This document shows positions 16,215 through 24,158 of a stretch of DNA of 35,579 nucleotides, in pieces (positions within the stretch are counted from its first letter, which is position 1; each line of letters starts with the position of its first letter). The position numbers and the translations under genes were made by a program. Origin of the DNA: Pirellulaceae bacterium. Lineage in GTDB: Bacteria > Planctomycetota > Planctomycetia > Pirellulales > Pirellulaceae. The stretch lies in contig JAGFJK010000172.1 of the NCBI GenBank assembly GCA_024102795.1, positions 1-35,579 of the forward strand, in the 5' to 3' direction. The notes under the pieces are model-generated. The model worked only from the letters and a program-made list of their open reading frames with translations, was not told where the DNA came from and made no database searches.

Positions 16215-17810
16215 ATGATCGAGTGTAGGAGTACTGAGTTGTACGACGCACTACTGGATGATTTTGACGACGACGCGGCCCGCGGCTCCGACGACGAGGA
16301 CGGCTTTCAGAAGCTGTCGGTGGAGCCTGCCGACGACGACGACGTGGACGACGACCTGGTCGATCCGGGCGACGACGACTCGGATCTGGCCAATGGGGCG
16401 GATGACGAGGAAGTGCTGGCTTCGGGCGAGGACGGCGAGTCCTGGTCGGACGACCCAGTGCGGATGTATCTGACCCAGATGGGCGAGATCCCGTTGCTCA
16501 CGCGCCAGGAAGAAATCCGCCTGGCCAAGAAGATCGAAGTCACTCGCCGCCGCTTCCGGGCCCGGTTGCTGGAATGCGATTACGTGATTCAGGCAGCCTA
16601 CAAGGTGTTGAAGCGGGTCCACGACGGCGAGCTGCCGTTCGACCGCACCGTGCAGGTGTCGGTGACGGACCGGCTGGAGAAAGAGCAGATCCTGGGCCGG
16701 TTGCCTCACAACCTGCGTACGCTCGAAGTGTTGCTCAAACGCAACCGGCGGGACTACCGCATCGCGCTCAGCAAGTCCCAGCCGAAGGCCCACCGCAGCC
16801 GGGCCTGGATCCGCTTGTCGCGGCGCCGCCGCCGAGCGGTGCGGTTGGTGGAGGAACTGGGTTTGCGCACCCAGCGGATCGAACCGATGATCCGCACGCT
16901 GGAGGATTTCAGCCGGCGGGTCAGCGAGCTCAAGGCCCGCATCGACCGGCACAAGGCGGACCGCTCGCCCGCCGCCGAACGGGAACCGTGGCTGGCCGAG
17001 TATCGCAGCATCCTGATGGCCACCCAGGAGACGCCCCGCAGTCTGGCGGCGCGCGTCCAGTTTCTCAAGCGGGTTTACTCCGATTATCAACAGGCCAAGC
17101 GGGAGCTGTCCGAAGGCAACTTGCGGCTGGTCGTGTCGATCGCCAAGAAGTACCGCAACCGCGGGCTGAGCTTCCTGGACTTGATCCAGGAGGGCAACGC
17201 CGGCCTGATGCGGGCCGTGGACAAGTTCGAATTTCGCCGCGGCTTCAAGTTCTGCACCTATGCCACCTGGTGGATCCGGCAGGCGATTACGCGAGCCGTG
17301 GCCGATCAAAGCCGGACGATCCGGATTCCGGTGCACATGGTCGAAACGATGAGCCGCGTGCGGAATGTTTCCCGGCAGTTGTTGCAGGAGCTGGGACGCG
17401 AACCGACGCTTGAAGAAACGGCTCGCCGAGCCCGCACGACCGTCGATGAAGCCCGCCGCGTGTTGGCCATGAGCCGCTATCCGATCAGCCTGGACCGGCC
17501 GGTCGGCAACAGCGAGGACAGCCATTTTGGCGATCTGCTGCCGGATGGGGCGGCCGAGAGTCCCGCCACGGGCGCCTCGCAGGAGATGCTTCGCGGCCGC
17601 ATCAACAAGGTGCTCAAGACGCTCAGCTACCGCGAGCGGGAGATTATCAAGCTGCGTTACGGCCTGGGCGACGGCTACAGTTACACGCTGGAGGAGGTTG
17701 GGCATATTTTCAAGGTGACGCGGGAACGCATTCGGCAGATCGAGGCCAAGGCGGTCCGCAAGCTGCAGCAACCCAGCCGCAGCCAGGAGCTGGTCGGCTT
17801 CCTCGACTAA
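16215..17810 (+). CDS. rpoD: Primary sigma factor of RNA polymerase (sigma70 family)
   Basis: Group 1 sigma factor of 531 residues that directs RNA polymerase to housekeeping promoters. Residues 10-80 are extremely rich in Asp/Glu and take the place of region 1.1. Region 1.2 begins at [17 protein letters not shown] (79-95). A basic, coiled-coil-like non-conserved segment spans about 110-290. Region 2 (about 297-376) includes [17 protein letters not shown] and RTIRIPVHM, almost identical to E. coli, so a TATAAT-like -10 box is expected. Region 3 is about 380-450. Region 4 (about 465-518) contains the [20 protein letters not shown] helix-turn-helix for the -35 box. No clear ribosome binding site precedes the ATG at 16215. 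A strong terminator follows. Confidence 0.95.
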   Translation: MIECRSTELYDALLDDFDDDAARGSDDEDGFQKLSVEPADDDDVDDDLVDPGDDDSDLANGADDEEVLASGEDGESWSDDPVRMYLTQMGEIPLLTRQEEIRLAKKIEVTRRRFRARLLECDYVIQAAYKVLKRVHDGELPFDRTVQVSVTDRLEKEQILGRLPHNLRTLEVLLKRNRRDYRIALSKSQPKAHRSRAWIRLSRRRRRAVRLVEELGLRTQRIEPMIRTLEDFSRRVSELKARIDRHKADRSPAAEREPWLAEYRSILMATQETPRSLAARVQFLKRVYSDYQQAKRELSEGNLRLVVSIAKKYRNRGLSFLDLIQEGNAGLMRAVDKFEFRRGFKFCTYATWWIRQAITRAVADQSRTIRIPVHMVETMSRVRNVSRQLLQELGREPTLEETARRARTTVDEARRVLAMSRYPISLDRPVGNSEDSHFGDLLPDGAAESPATGASQEMLRGRINKVLKTLSYREREIIKLRYGLGDGYSYTLEEVGHIFKVTRERIRQIEAKAVRKLQQPSRSQELVGFLD

Positions 17811-17858
17811 GCGGCGACGGGCCTCTGGCCCGCCAGATCGCTTGATTCTGGCCTTTCG

Positions 17859-17896
17859 CACCCCCGGTTGCCCCGGCAACCGGGGGTGTTTTCTTT
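17859..17896 (+). terminator. Intrinsic terminator of the sigma factor gene
   Basis: A 13-bp perfect stem (17859-17871 with 17876-17888), G/C-rich at its base (CACCCCCGG / CCGGGGGTG), has a 4-nt loop and is followed directly by TTTTCTTT. It lies 48 nt after the stop codon. This is the clearest Rho-independent terminator in the window. Confidence 0.92.
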
Positions 17897-17958
17897 CTCC
17901 CCCGCCGCCCGGCACCCGAATTCCCAACATCCGCCCAAATTCAGTGTTGTCGGGACCC

Positions 17959-17996
17959 GGCCGCCTGGGCCACAATGGGCCGCCTGGGCCACAATG
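17959..17996. repeat. 19-bp tandem duplication upstream of the NYN gene
   Basis: GGCCGCCTGGGCCACAATG occurs twice back to back (17959-17977, 17978-17996), followed by a further GGCC. It lies 105 bp before the NYN gene start. The unit contains an incomplete GGCC...GGCC palindrome. It may be a local duplication or a doubled binding site. Confidence 0.7.
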
Positions 17997-18100
17997 GGCC
18001 CAGAACGATCCCCCGCGAAGGGGTCGGCCGCCGACGCCTTGCGGCCGGTTCAGTACCTCCCTGCCCATTCCTCCTTGCCGAAATCCAGGACCGCGCGTTC

Positions 18101-18862
18101 ATGTCCAGCGAGCCTCTGATTGCCGTCTTTATTGACTTCGAAAACCTGGCGATCGGCGTGCGGGACATGAAGTGGGGCGACTTCGAGATCCGCCTGGTGT
18201 TGAAGCGGCTCCTGGAAAAAGGCCGCCTGGTCTACAAGCGGGCCTATTGCGACTGGAGCAACTACGCCACGGCGGTGCGGGAATTTCACGGCCAGGGGAT
18301 CGAGCTGATTGACATTCCGCAGAGCAAGATGAGCGGCAAGAACAGCGCGGACATCCGGATGGTCGTTGACGCCCTCGACCTCTGCTACTCCAAGGATCAC
18401 ATCGACGTGTTCGCCCTGCTGTCAGGCGACAGCGACTTTTCGCCGCTGGTCTCGAAGCTCAAGGAAAACAACAAGCGGGTGATCGGCTGCGGCGTGAAAA
18501 GCTCCACGTCGGACCTGCTGATCAGCAACTGCGACGAGTTCATCTACTACGACGACCTGGTCCGGGCCGCCCAGAAACGCCGGCCGCAGCAGCGCAAGGG
18601 CAAGACCAAGGAGGGCAACAAGAAGGACGAGGCGGCGGATCAGTTGGTCGAGGTGCTGCAGTCGCTCGAACAGGATTACGATCCCGTCTGGGGCTCGATG
18701 CTCAAACAGGCCCTGCGCCGAGTGTACCCCGGCTTCAACGAAACCTACTATGGCTACGCCAGCTTTTCGGAACTGCTCAAGGACATCGCCGCTCAAGGGC
18801 TGATCGAGCTGGAATACGACGAGAGCCGCGGCAACTTTCAGATCCGGCGCAAGAAGGATTAA
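18101..18862 (+). CDS. NYN-domain (LabA/PIN-like) protein with OST-HTH-type C-terminus
   Basis: A 253-residue cytoplasmic protein. Residues 6-150 form a NYN domain of the PIN-like nuclease fold, with VFIDFENL (Asp12), SADIRMVVD (Asp84) and LLSGDSDFSPL (Asp110, Asp112) supplying the acidic metal-binding cluster. The cluster is intact, so ribonuclease activity is plausible. A Lys-rich linker (about 158-178) leads to a winged-helix-like segment (about 180-250, with WGSMLKQALRRVYPGF and YASFSELLKD) resembling OST-HTH/LOTUS, an RNA-binding module. The ATG at 18101 is preceded by CCAGGACCG and starts the family-like sequence. RNA decay or processing is the likely role; the target is unknown. A convergent gene follows after 121 nt. 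Confidence 0.88.
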   Translation: MSSEPLIAVFIDFENLAIGVRDMKWGDFEIRLVLKRLLEKGRLVYKRAYCDWSNYATAVREFHGQGIELIDIPQSKMSGKNSADIRMVVDALDLCYSKDHIDVFALLSGDSDFSPLVSKLKENNKRVIGCGVKSSTSDLLISNCDEFIYYDDLVRAAQKRRPQQRKGKTKEGNKKDEAADQLVEVLQSLEQDYDPVWGSMLKQALRRVYPGFNETYYGYASFSELLKDIAAQGLIELEYDESRGNFQIRRKKD

Positions 18863-18983
18863 GCGGGCCGGGGGCCGGGCACTCGCCCTCCCGGGAAGCC
18901 CAACGCGTCAACGAGGGACGCGCCAGGCACTCGCATTCCAGGTAGCGCTGTTCCGCGCGCGAGGTGTCGCCACGACGCTCGGA

Positions 18984-20411
18984 TCAGCGCTGCAGCAGGT
19001 TATCCAGCAGCAGATTGTCCTGGCCTTCGATTTCGATCAGCGAGCGGGTGTTCTGGCCAGGCCGGTCGTCGCGGATCAGGCAGTCCGACACCCGGCTCCG
19101 CGAGACGCCGCGCAGCAGCAGCCCGGCGCCGTCGCAGTCCAGGATTGTGCAGCCCGTCACGTTGAACCGTTCGCACTGTTCGAGTACCAGTCCGGCCTCC
19201 TGGCGCCAGACGTTGCTGATGTGCAGGCCGCTGAGCGTGCAGTCCCGGCAGTTGCGGAATACCACGGCGTTGTTCGCCTGGGAAGTGTTGCCGTAATCGT
19301 ATCGCGGATTGCGGTCCAGGTTGTTCGGGCCGACCACGATGTGCTCACAGTCCTCGACCAGCAGATTGTGAGCGTAGCCTTGCCAGAACGTGTTGCCCGT
19401 GATCGCCACTCCCCGGCATTCGGACAGGTGCACGTTCACTTGCACGTCGCTGAGCACGTTGCCGCTGATGGTGACGTTTCCTTCCCGCACCCGCGCCAAG
19501 TTCCGGCTCGGCAGGCTGCCGCCCAGAATGCGGATGTTGGCCGAGTCCGGCGAGGGATTGTTGTGCTGGATTGTGCAGCCGGTGATCGCCACCTCGGCCG
19601 TCCCGTACAGGCTGTCTCGGCAGTCGATCAGCACGTTGGCCGTGGGTGGCGAGTCCGGATGCATGTTGCTCTCCAGGTCGCAGCCCGTGATATGCACGTT
19701 GCGGACGTTCCCTTTTCGCGACACGATCCCGCCGCCGGCGTTGTAGCTGATGTGGCAGTTGGCGATGTTCGACTGGTGCAGGTTCACGTCGTCATAGTAG
19801 ATGCCGACGCCGCGGTTTTCGTACAGATGGCAGTCCGAAATCGTCAGGTTGCGGTTGTTCTGGATCAGGTGGATCCCGTGCAGCGCCCCGCGAACGTGGA
19901 CGCGCGTGATGGTCAACTGCATGGTGCCGGTCACCTCGATGCCAACCGCTTCGGGATGAGCCCCCTGGATGGCGATGCCGTCGATCAGCGGCATCCGTTG
20001 CCGGTCCCAGACCGCGTCGGCGAATCCGCCCGGATCGGCCGACTTGAAGTGAGTGCCCACGACTCGCAACGCGGGTCCGGCCCCCTCCATGACCAGCCGG
20101 GCCACGCCCCCTCCTTGGATCGCCGTGTAGCCGACCCGGTCCAGGTCGATCACAAGGGGCCGGGTGAGCCGATAAACGCCCTTGGGCAGTTCGATCAGGC
20201 CCGCCCCCGAATCCACGGCCCGCTGCAGGGCCGCGGTATCGTCGGCCTGGCCGTCTCCGCGAACGCCAAAATCCAGGACGTTCCCCGATGGCACGCTGGC
20301 GACCACCGCCTGGCGAGCGGCGGCGGGCAGGGTCCCTGGGTTGTTCAGCCAGACCGTGCCCAGCAGTGCGGCACACCCCAGCAACAATCCGCCAATGGTC
20401 CAGCGGTTCAT
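18984..20411 (-). CDS. Secreted right-handed beta-helix protein (pectate-lyase-like fold)
   Basis: A 475-residue exported protein. The ATG at 20411 has GGAGG 5 nt upstream, so it is preferred to the GTG at 20423. A signal peptide or membrane anchor covers residues 5-23. It is followed by VLDFGVRGDGQADDTAALQ, the characteristic entrance of the pectate_lyase_3 / polygalacturonase-like beta-helix family. From about residue 150 on there are many parallel beta-helix rungs, visible as repeated ITxCxIxxN-type stretches (ITGCDLESN, ITGCTIQHN, ISGNVLSDV, ITGNTFWQG, VTGCTILDC). It probably binds or cleaves polysaccharide outside the membrane, but no catalytic triad can be assigned. Inactive structural relatives are common. 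Confidence 0.85.
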   Translation of the reverse strand: MNRWTIGGLLLGCAALLGTVWLNNPGTLPAAARQAVVASVPSGNVLDFGVRGDGQADDTAALQRAVDSGAGLIELPKGVYRLTRPLVIDLDRVGYTAIQGGGVARLVMEGAGPALRVVGTHFKSADPGGFADAVWDRQRMPLIDGIAIQGAHPEAVGIEVTGTMQLTITRVHVRGALHGIHLIQNNRNLTISDCHLYENRGVGIYYDDVNLHQSNIANCHISYNAGGGIVSRKGNVRNVHITGCDLESNMHPDSPPTANVLIDCRDSLYGTAEVAITGCTIQHNNPSPDSANIRILGGSLPSRNLARVREGNVTISGNVLSDVQVNVHLSECRGVAITGNTFWQGYAHNLLVEDCEHIVVGPNNLDRNPRYDYGNTSQANNAVVFRNCRDCTLSGLHISNVWRQEAGLVLEQCERFNVTGCTILDCDGAGLLLRGVSRSRVSDCLIRDDRPGQNTRSLIEIEGQDNLLLDNLLQR

Positions 20412-20806
20412 GTCAACCTCCACGAACTGAGTAAACGAGGGATTCTTGGCAGTTCAGCGACAAACGGGTTTGGCGTTTCGAATGCAAACTCTATTCAGCA
20501 AAGCAGATACGAGTTTTTGAATGTAGTCCGCCGCAGGCTGAATTACCAGCATGCGGGCGAGTTTTGGCGGCCGGACCAAGGATTTCAGGGAACCAATCTT
20601 GGCACGCCAGCGACGAACAGTTACAGACGTGGCCCCGGATGCGGAATGCCATGGAAGGAAATGGGGACGCATCCGAGACGGATCCGGTGAACCTGCCACG
20701 CGTGGTGACGGTCTACGGTGTGGTAGCTTGCCGTGGGCGACGAATCTGACTGCCATGGGACGGCTGAGGCCCTGGACGGAATTTGCCGAGAGAGGCTCGC
20801 AGAACG
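20412..20806. other. Intergenic region without recognised features
   Basis: These 395 bases lie between the divergent beta-helix gene and a small plus-strand gene. The first 130 bases are relatively AT-rich and would carry the beta-helix promoter on the minus strand. I see no convincing gene, repeat or terminator here; the open frames lack ribosome binding sites and family resemblance. Confidence 0.5.
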
Positions 20807-21100
20807 ATGAATTGTGAACAACTGGCCAACTGGAATTCGCCCTTGGGGGCGACTGGCACGGTCCCCTCGCTGACGATCTGGTCGGGTGGCGAACAGCCGT
20901 GGCGACAGCAACCGGTGCCCGAGGAAGTCCGGCGGCGGATTCGCCGGCAGGCGGCTCAAGCTTCACCGGGGCAGCTAGGCGACCTGATTGCCGCGACGCT
21001 GATCGAGTGCGAACTGGATTGGCGTCGGATCTCGCTGGACGACATGAAAAGCCTGGTGCTGGAGGCCGTCTTGGCTTCGCGTGGCGAGCGGGGGGCTTGA
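20807..21100 (+). CDS. Small hypothetical protein (97 aa)
   Basis: Not recognised. The ATG at 20807 has AGAGAGG about 11 nt upstream. The product has an uncharged N-terminal third (residues 1-38) and an alpha-helical, charged remainder (EEVRRRIRRQAAQ, LGDLIAATLIECELDW, LDDMKSLVLEAVLASR). No membrane segment or signal is present. Its last six codons and stop lie inside the first unit of a 64-bp repeat, so the C-terminus was probably set by repeat insertion. The heptad-like hydrophobic spacing of the C-terminal two thirds suggests a real protein, but without a homologue it stays tentative. Confidence 0.4.
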   Translation: MNCEQLANWNSPLGATGTVPSLTIWSGGEQPWRQQPVPEEVRRRIRRQAAQASPGQLGDLIAATLIECELDWRRISLDDMKSLVLEAVLASRGERGA

Positions 21101-21321
21101 ACCCCCTGTTTCTGCCGCCCATCACGGCGGCCGCCACGGCGATCGTCTCGGCGAGCGGGGGGCGTGAGCCCCCTGTTTCTCCCTGTTTCTCCGGCCGCCA
21201 CGGCGATCGTCTCGGCGAGCGGGGGGCGTCAGCCCCCTGTTTCTCCCTGTTTCTCCGGCCGCCACGGCGATCGTCTCGGCGAGCGGGGGGCGTCAGCCCC
21301 CTGTTTCTCCGGCCGCCACGG
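21083..21321. repeat. 64-bp tandem repeat with terminator-like hairpins, 3.7 copies
   Basis: Units start at 21083, 21150, 21214 and 21278 (periods 67, 64, 64). Each begins GGCGAGCGGGGGGC and contains a G/C hairpin: GGGGGC, loop GTGA or GTCA, GCCCCC in units 2-4, and GGGGG...CCCCC in unit 1. Each hairpin is followed by TGTTTCT, so each resembles a weak intrinsic terminator on the plus strand. Units 2 and 3 carry a duplicated CCCTGTTTCT. The rest of the gap to 21493 holds no further feature. The array lies between two small plus-strand genes. Confidence 0.85.
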
Positions 21322-21493
21322 ACCTCGGCCCTGCCCACGGGTCGCGGCCAGGCCGAGCGCCCTCCCCCACCCACTCGAACCGCCTCTTTTTCGAGCCAGA
21401 CCGTTCCGAGTTGGATCGGTCTGGTGGTAGGATAGCGAGCAGTTGTCGTTGGTCCGCTCGGGCAGACAGACAGGAAAGCGAGGGTTGGCAGCC

Positions 21494-21694
21494 GTGCAGC
21501 AGGTCAAGATTTTCAAGAGCATCGAGAGCGAACTCTGGTCCATGGAGAACGAGATCAACACCTGGATCAAGGAATCCGGGGCGAAGGTGATCAGTGTGAC
21601 GGGGAACATTGCGCCGCAAAGTGGCGGAGCGTCCGCCATGGGCGGCACGTTCTCGGCGTCGGACGTGCTGGTAATTGTGACCTACGAGAAGTAG
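21494..21694 (+). CDS. Small conserved-looking protein (66 aa)
   Basis: A 66-residue protein from a GTG at 21494, with GCGAGGG about 9 nt upstream. It begins MQQVKIFKSIESELWSMENE and continues with INTWIKESGAKVISVTGNIAP, a small Gly/Ser-rich loop (about 45-52) and SDVLVIVTYEK at the end. The beta-alpha-beta-beta pattern and closing strand suggest a compact folded domain. I believe similar short proteins occur in other planctomycetes, but this is memory, not a search. There is no signal peptide, so it is cytoplasmic. The rhomboid gene starts 52 nt downstream and could be co-transcribed. Function unknown. Confidence 0.7.
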   Translation: MQQVKIFKSIESELWSMENEINTWIKESGAKVISVTGNIAPQSGGASAMGGTFSASDVLVIVTYEK

Positions 21695-21746
21695 GCGCGC
21701 GGCGAGCGATGCCGTGGCCCCGCCGCTCCCGGATGGAAACCGCTTG

Positions 21747-22907
21747 ATGCCCGTCAAATGCCCGCATTGCCAGTCGCTCACGGTGGTTCAGCCGGGAGGG
21801 ATCTGCGCCCGTTGCGGCCAACCACTGTCCGAGCCGCCGCCTGGCGGGAACCGCCCTCAGCCGGCCGATCGCGCGTCGGACCAGCCCGCCGCGTCATCGT
21901 GGCCGGAAGGCGGGCACGTCGCGATGGTCCACGCCTGGACGACACCCGTGGAGGATCCGACGGTCCGCTTCCAGCGAACCATCCTGCAGCTCACGCCGCG
22001 CACGTTCGTCACTCAGGCGCTGATCGCCGCCAACGTCATCGTCTTTGTGTTGATGGTGTTGAGCGGCGCCGGGTTGATGATGCCCGGCATCGACCAGTTG
22101 CTCGGCTGGGGCGCCAATTTTGGTCCCAGGACGCTGGACGGCCAGTGGTGGCGATTGCTGAGCTGCATGTTTGTGCATATCGGCCTGGTGCACCTGGCAT
22201 TCAACATGTGGGTCCTCTGGCAGATCGGGCAACTGGTGGAGCGGCTGGTGGGCAACACGGGTTTCGCCGTGTTGTATCTGGTGTCTGGTGTGGGTGGCAG
22301 CCTGGCCAGTCTGCTGTGGCATCCGGACAAGGTCAGTGCCGGCGCGTCGGGGGCCGTGTTTGGACTGTTCGGAGGTTTGCTGGGCTTCGTGCTGCTGTGC
22401 CGGCACACGATTCCGATGCGGATTTTTCGCTCGCTGTTGGAGACCACGCTGAGTTTCGTGGCCTTTAACATCGTGATTGGGATGATGATTCCGGCGATCG
22501 ACATGGCGGCCCACGTGGGCGGTCTGGCCGCGGGATTCCTGTGCGGTGTGGGTTTGAGCCAGCCGGTGGAGTCGGAGTCGGGGCGGCGGCGTCCGCTGCG
22601 GAATCTGCTCGTGGCCCTGGTTGGCGGCGGCGTTCTGGCCGGTGGTTTTCAGTTCATTCCCGCACCGCCCGCGAAGAACCGGGCCGACGTGCCGCGGCTC
22701 CCGCCAGTGGCGCAAGCCGTTTCGGTCAGCCCGCCTGGGCTTCATCCGCCGGACGCTTCGGGCAGCGGAACCAGCGCAACGCGAAGGCGGCCAGCATCCC
22801 GCCCAGCGACAGGGCCGCCAGGATCCAGAAGATCTGCTGGTATCCCGCCAGCACATCGCCCTGCTGCCGCGCCTCGCGGATCAGCCAGCCCGTCAGCGGT
22901 CCCATGA
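21747..22907 (+). CDS. Rhomboid-family intramembrane serine protease with N-terminal zinc ribbon
   Basis: A 386-residue protein. The ATG at 21747 starts a zinc-ribbon-like CPHC-x11-CARC (Cys5, 8, 20, 23); a GTG at 21714 is a possible alternative start. A Pro-rich linker precedes the rhomboid domain (about residues 85-275, six or seven membrane segments). The oxyanion region is HIGLVHLAFN (His144, His149, Asn153), the nucleophile is Ser201 in GASGAVFG, and the catalytic His256 lies in AAHVGGLAAG. All key residues are present, so it is probably active and cleaves membrane-anchored substrates. The last 60 residues (from about 327) overlap the end of the MFS gene on the other strand and are low-complexity (Pro/Arg/Ser-rich). 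Confidence 0.88.
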   Translation: MPVKCPHCQSLTVVQPGGICARCGQPLSEPPPGGNRPQPADRASDQPAASSWPEGGHVAMVHAWTTPVEDPTVRFQRTILQLTPRTFVTQALIAANVIVFVLMVLSGAGLMMPGIDQLLGWGANFGPRTLDGQWWRLLSCMFVHIGLVHLAFNMWVLWQIGQLVERLVGNTGFAVLYLVSGVGGSLASLLWHPDKVSAGASGAVFGLFGGLLGFVLLCRHTIPMRIFRSLLETTLSFVAFNIVIGMMIPAIDMAAHVGGLAAGFLCGVGLSQPVESESGRRRPLRNLLVALVGGGVLAGGFQFIPAPPAKNRADVPRLPPVAQAVSVSPPGLHPPDASGSGTSATRRRPASRPATGPPGSRRSAGIPPAHRPAAAPRGSASPSAVP

Positions 22908-24096
22908 AGATTTCCGGCGTATACCCGACGAACGAGATGACGCCGACCGCCGTGCCGGTCAGCTCGCGGGGCGTCCCCGACTCTTCCAGCAGGGCGAAGT
23001 AAATGCCTCGCAAGGCGAAGAAGCCCAGGCAACTGACCGTCATGTTCACGATCATCAGCCAGACCAGGCCGGCGTGCGGCGTGACCAGCAGAAACATCGC
23101 GTAGGCGGCCAGCAGCATCGCGAAACAGACCTGGATCGTGGCCCGGACTCCCAGGCACTTGTCGGCGATCCAGCCCGCGCCGAGCGCGGCGCCCACGCGC
23201 GTGTAGCTGATGTAGGCGATCACCTTGGCCGAGTCGGTGCGCGACAGACCGTACGCGTCCTCGGCAAAGATGCCGTAGTTGTCGATCATCTTGAATGCGC
23301 TGTAGGCGGCAATGATGACCACGGCCTGCAGCCAGATCGCCGGCGTTCTCAGCACCCGGCCCAGACGTTGCAGAACAGCCAGCTTGGGAACCTGCCTGGC
23401 GTCCTGGTCAGGCTGACTGGCTATCGAGGCTGGCCGCGAGTCCGGTACGAAGAACCAGACGCAGACGGCCGACGCCAGGCAGTACACACCGTAAGACAGA
23501 ATCAGTTTGCGCACGGCATCGGCCTCGCGAGCGGGATCGATCTCCGCCTCGCCGCCAACCATCGCCGCGAACGCGAAGGCGGCCAGCGAGGCGATCACGG
23601 CCGAGGCCATGCCGCGACCGCCGTCGAGGATGCCGAACGCCATCCCTTGCTGGTCTTCGCCCGCCCACTCGCGAGTGGCTCGGATCAGCGGAGCCCAGAA
23701 GGCCAGAATCGTCGTGATTCCCCAGAAGCCAAACAGCACCTGCAACCCACCGAAGCCGGGAATCGTCGCCATGTACAGGCTGCCCAGCGCGGTGACCACC
23801 AGCGAACTGGCCAGCAGTTTCCGCGGCGACCAGCGGTCGGCCAGCGGGCCTCCCAGGAAATAGCAGATCGTCGCGCAAACACCATACACGGCGCCCAGCC
23901 GTCCCAATTGAAACTCGTCGATGCCGAACGTTCCCAGCAGCGACGATTTGAAGTACCGGCCCAGGTGAAACGCCGGCAGAAACACCGTCTCGCCCGCCAG
24001 AATCAGGCTCAGCATCGTCAGCGCCCGCCAGCAGCGTTCTGTCAGCAATCTTGGCACGGCGGTTTCGCTCACCAGTTCCCAGGCACCACCCGGCAC
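22726..24096 (-). CDS. Major facilitator superfamily transporter
   Basis: A polytopic inner-membrane protein of 456 residues with about 12 hydrophobic segments in two halves, separated by a hydrophilic loop near residues 225-245. The loop after helix 2 carries GGPLADRWSPRKLL, the MFS A-motif (G-x-L-a-D-r-x-x-x-r). GAGWIADKCLGVR is the equivalent in the second half. The general shape recalls the organic-phosphate / anion:cation families, but the substrate is unknown. The GTG at 24096 is used because an in-frame TAG lies just upstream; there is no clear ribosome binding site and another GTG eight codons in is possible. It lies 62 nt downstream of the fusion enzyme gene, so it probably carries that enzyme's substrate or product. 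Confidence 0.88.
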   Translation of the reverse strand: MPGGAWELVSETAVPRLLTERCWRALTMLSLILAGETVFLPAFHLGRYFKSSLLGTFGIDEFQLGRLGAVYGVCATICYFLGGPLADRWSPRKLLASSLVVTALGSLYMATIPGFGGLQVLFGFWGITTILAFWAPLIRATREWAGEDQQGMAFGILDGGRGMASAVIASLAAFAFAAMVGGEAEIDPAREADAVRKLILSYGVYCLASAVCVWFFVPDSRPASIASQPDQDARQVPKLAVLQRLGRVLRTPAIWLQAVVIIAAYSAFKMIDNYGIFAEDAYGLSRTDSAKVIAYISYTRVGAALGAGWIADKCLGVRATIQVCFAMLLAAYAMFLLVTPHAGLVWLMIVNMTVSCLGFFALRGIYFALLEESGTPRELTGTAVGVISFVGYTPEIFMGPLTGWLIREARQQGDVLAGYQQIFWILAALSLGGMLAAFALRWFRCPKRPADEAQAG

Positions 24097-24126
24097 GAAG
24101 CCAGACTACTCGAAGCCAGACTACTC
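24097..24126. repeat. 15-bp tandem duplication before the MFS gene
   Basis: GAAGCCAGACTACTC occurs at 24097-24111 and again at 24112-24126. It lies in the 62-bp gap between the fusion enzyme gene and the MFS gene and includes the stop codon that limits the MFS start. Probably a simple local duplication. Confidence 0.6.
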
Positions 24127-24158
24127 GTCGCCACTCGCCATTCCGCCACCGCCATGTC

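Noticed and set aside
16251-18068. Minus-strand open frame (605 codons) opposite the sigma factor gene
   Set aside because: Antisense to the whole sigma factor gene and its terminator; no family resemblance.
20899-21435. Plus-strand open frame running through the 64-bp repeat array
   Set aside because: Its sequence is mostly repeat-encoded and low-complexity, with no ribosome binding site; it also overlaps the better-supported 97-aa frame.
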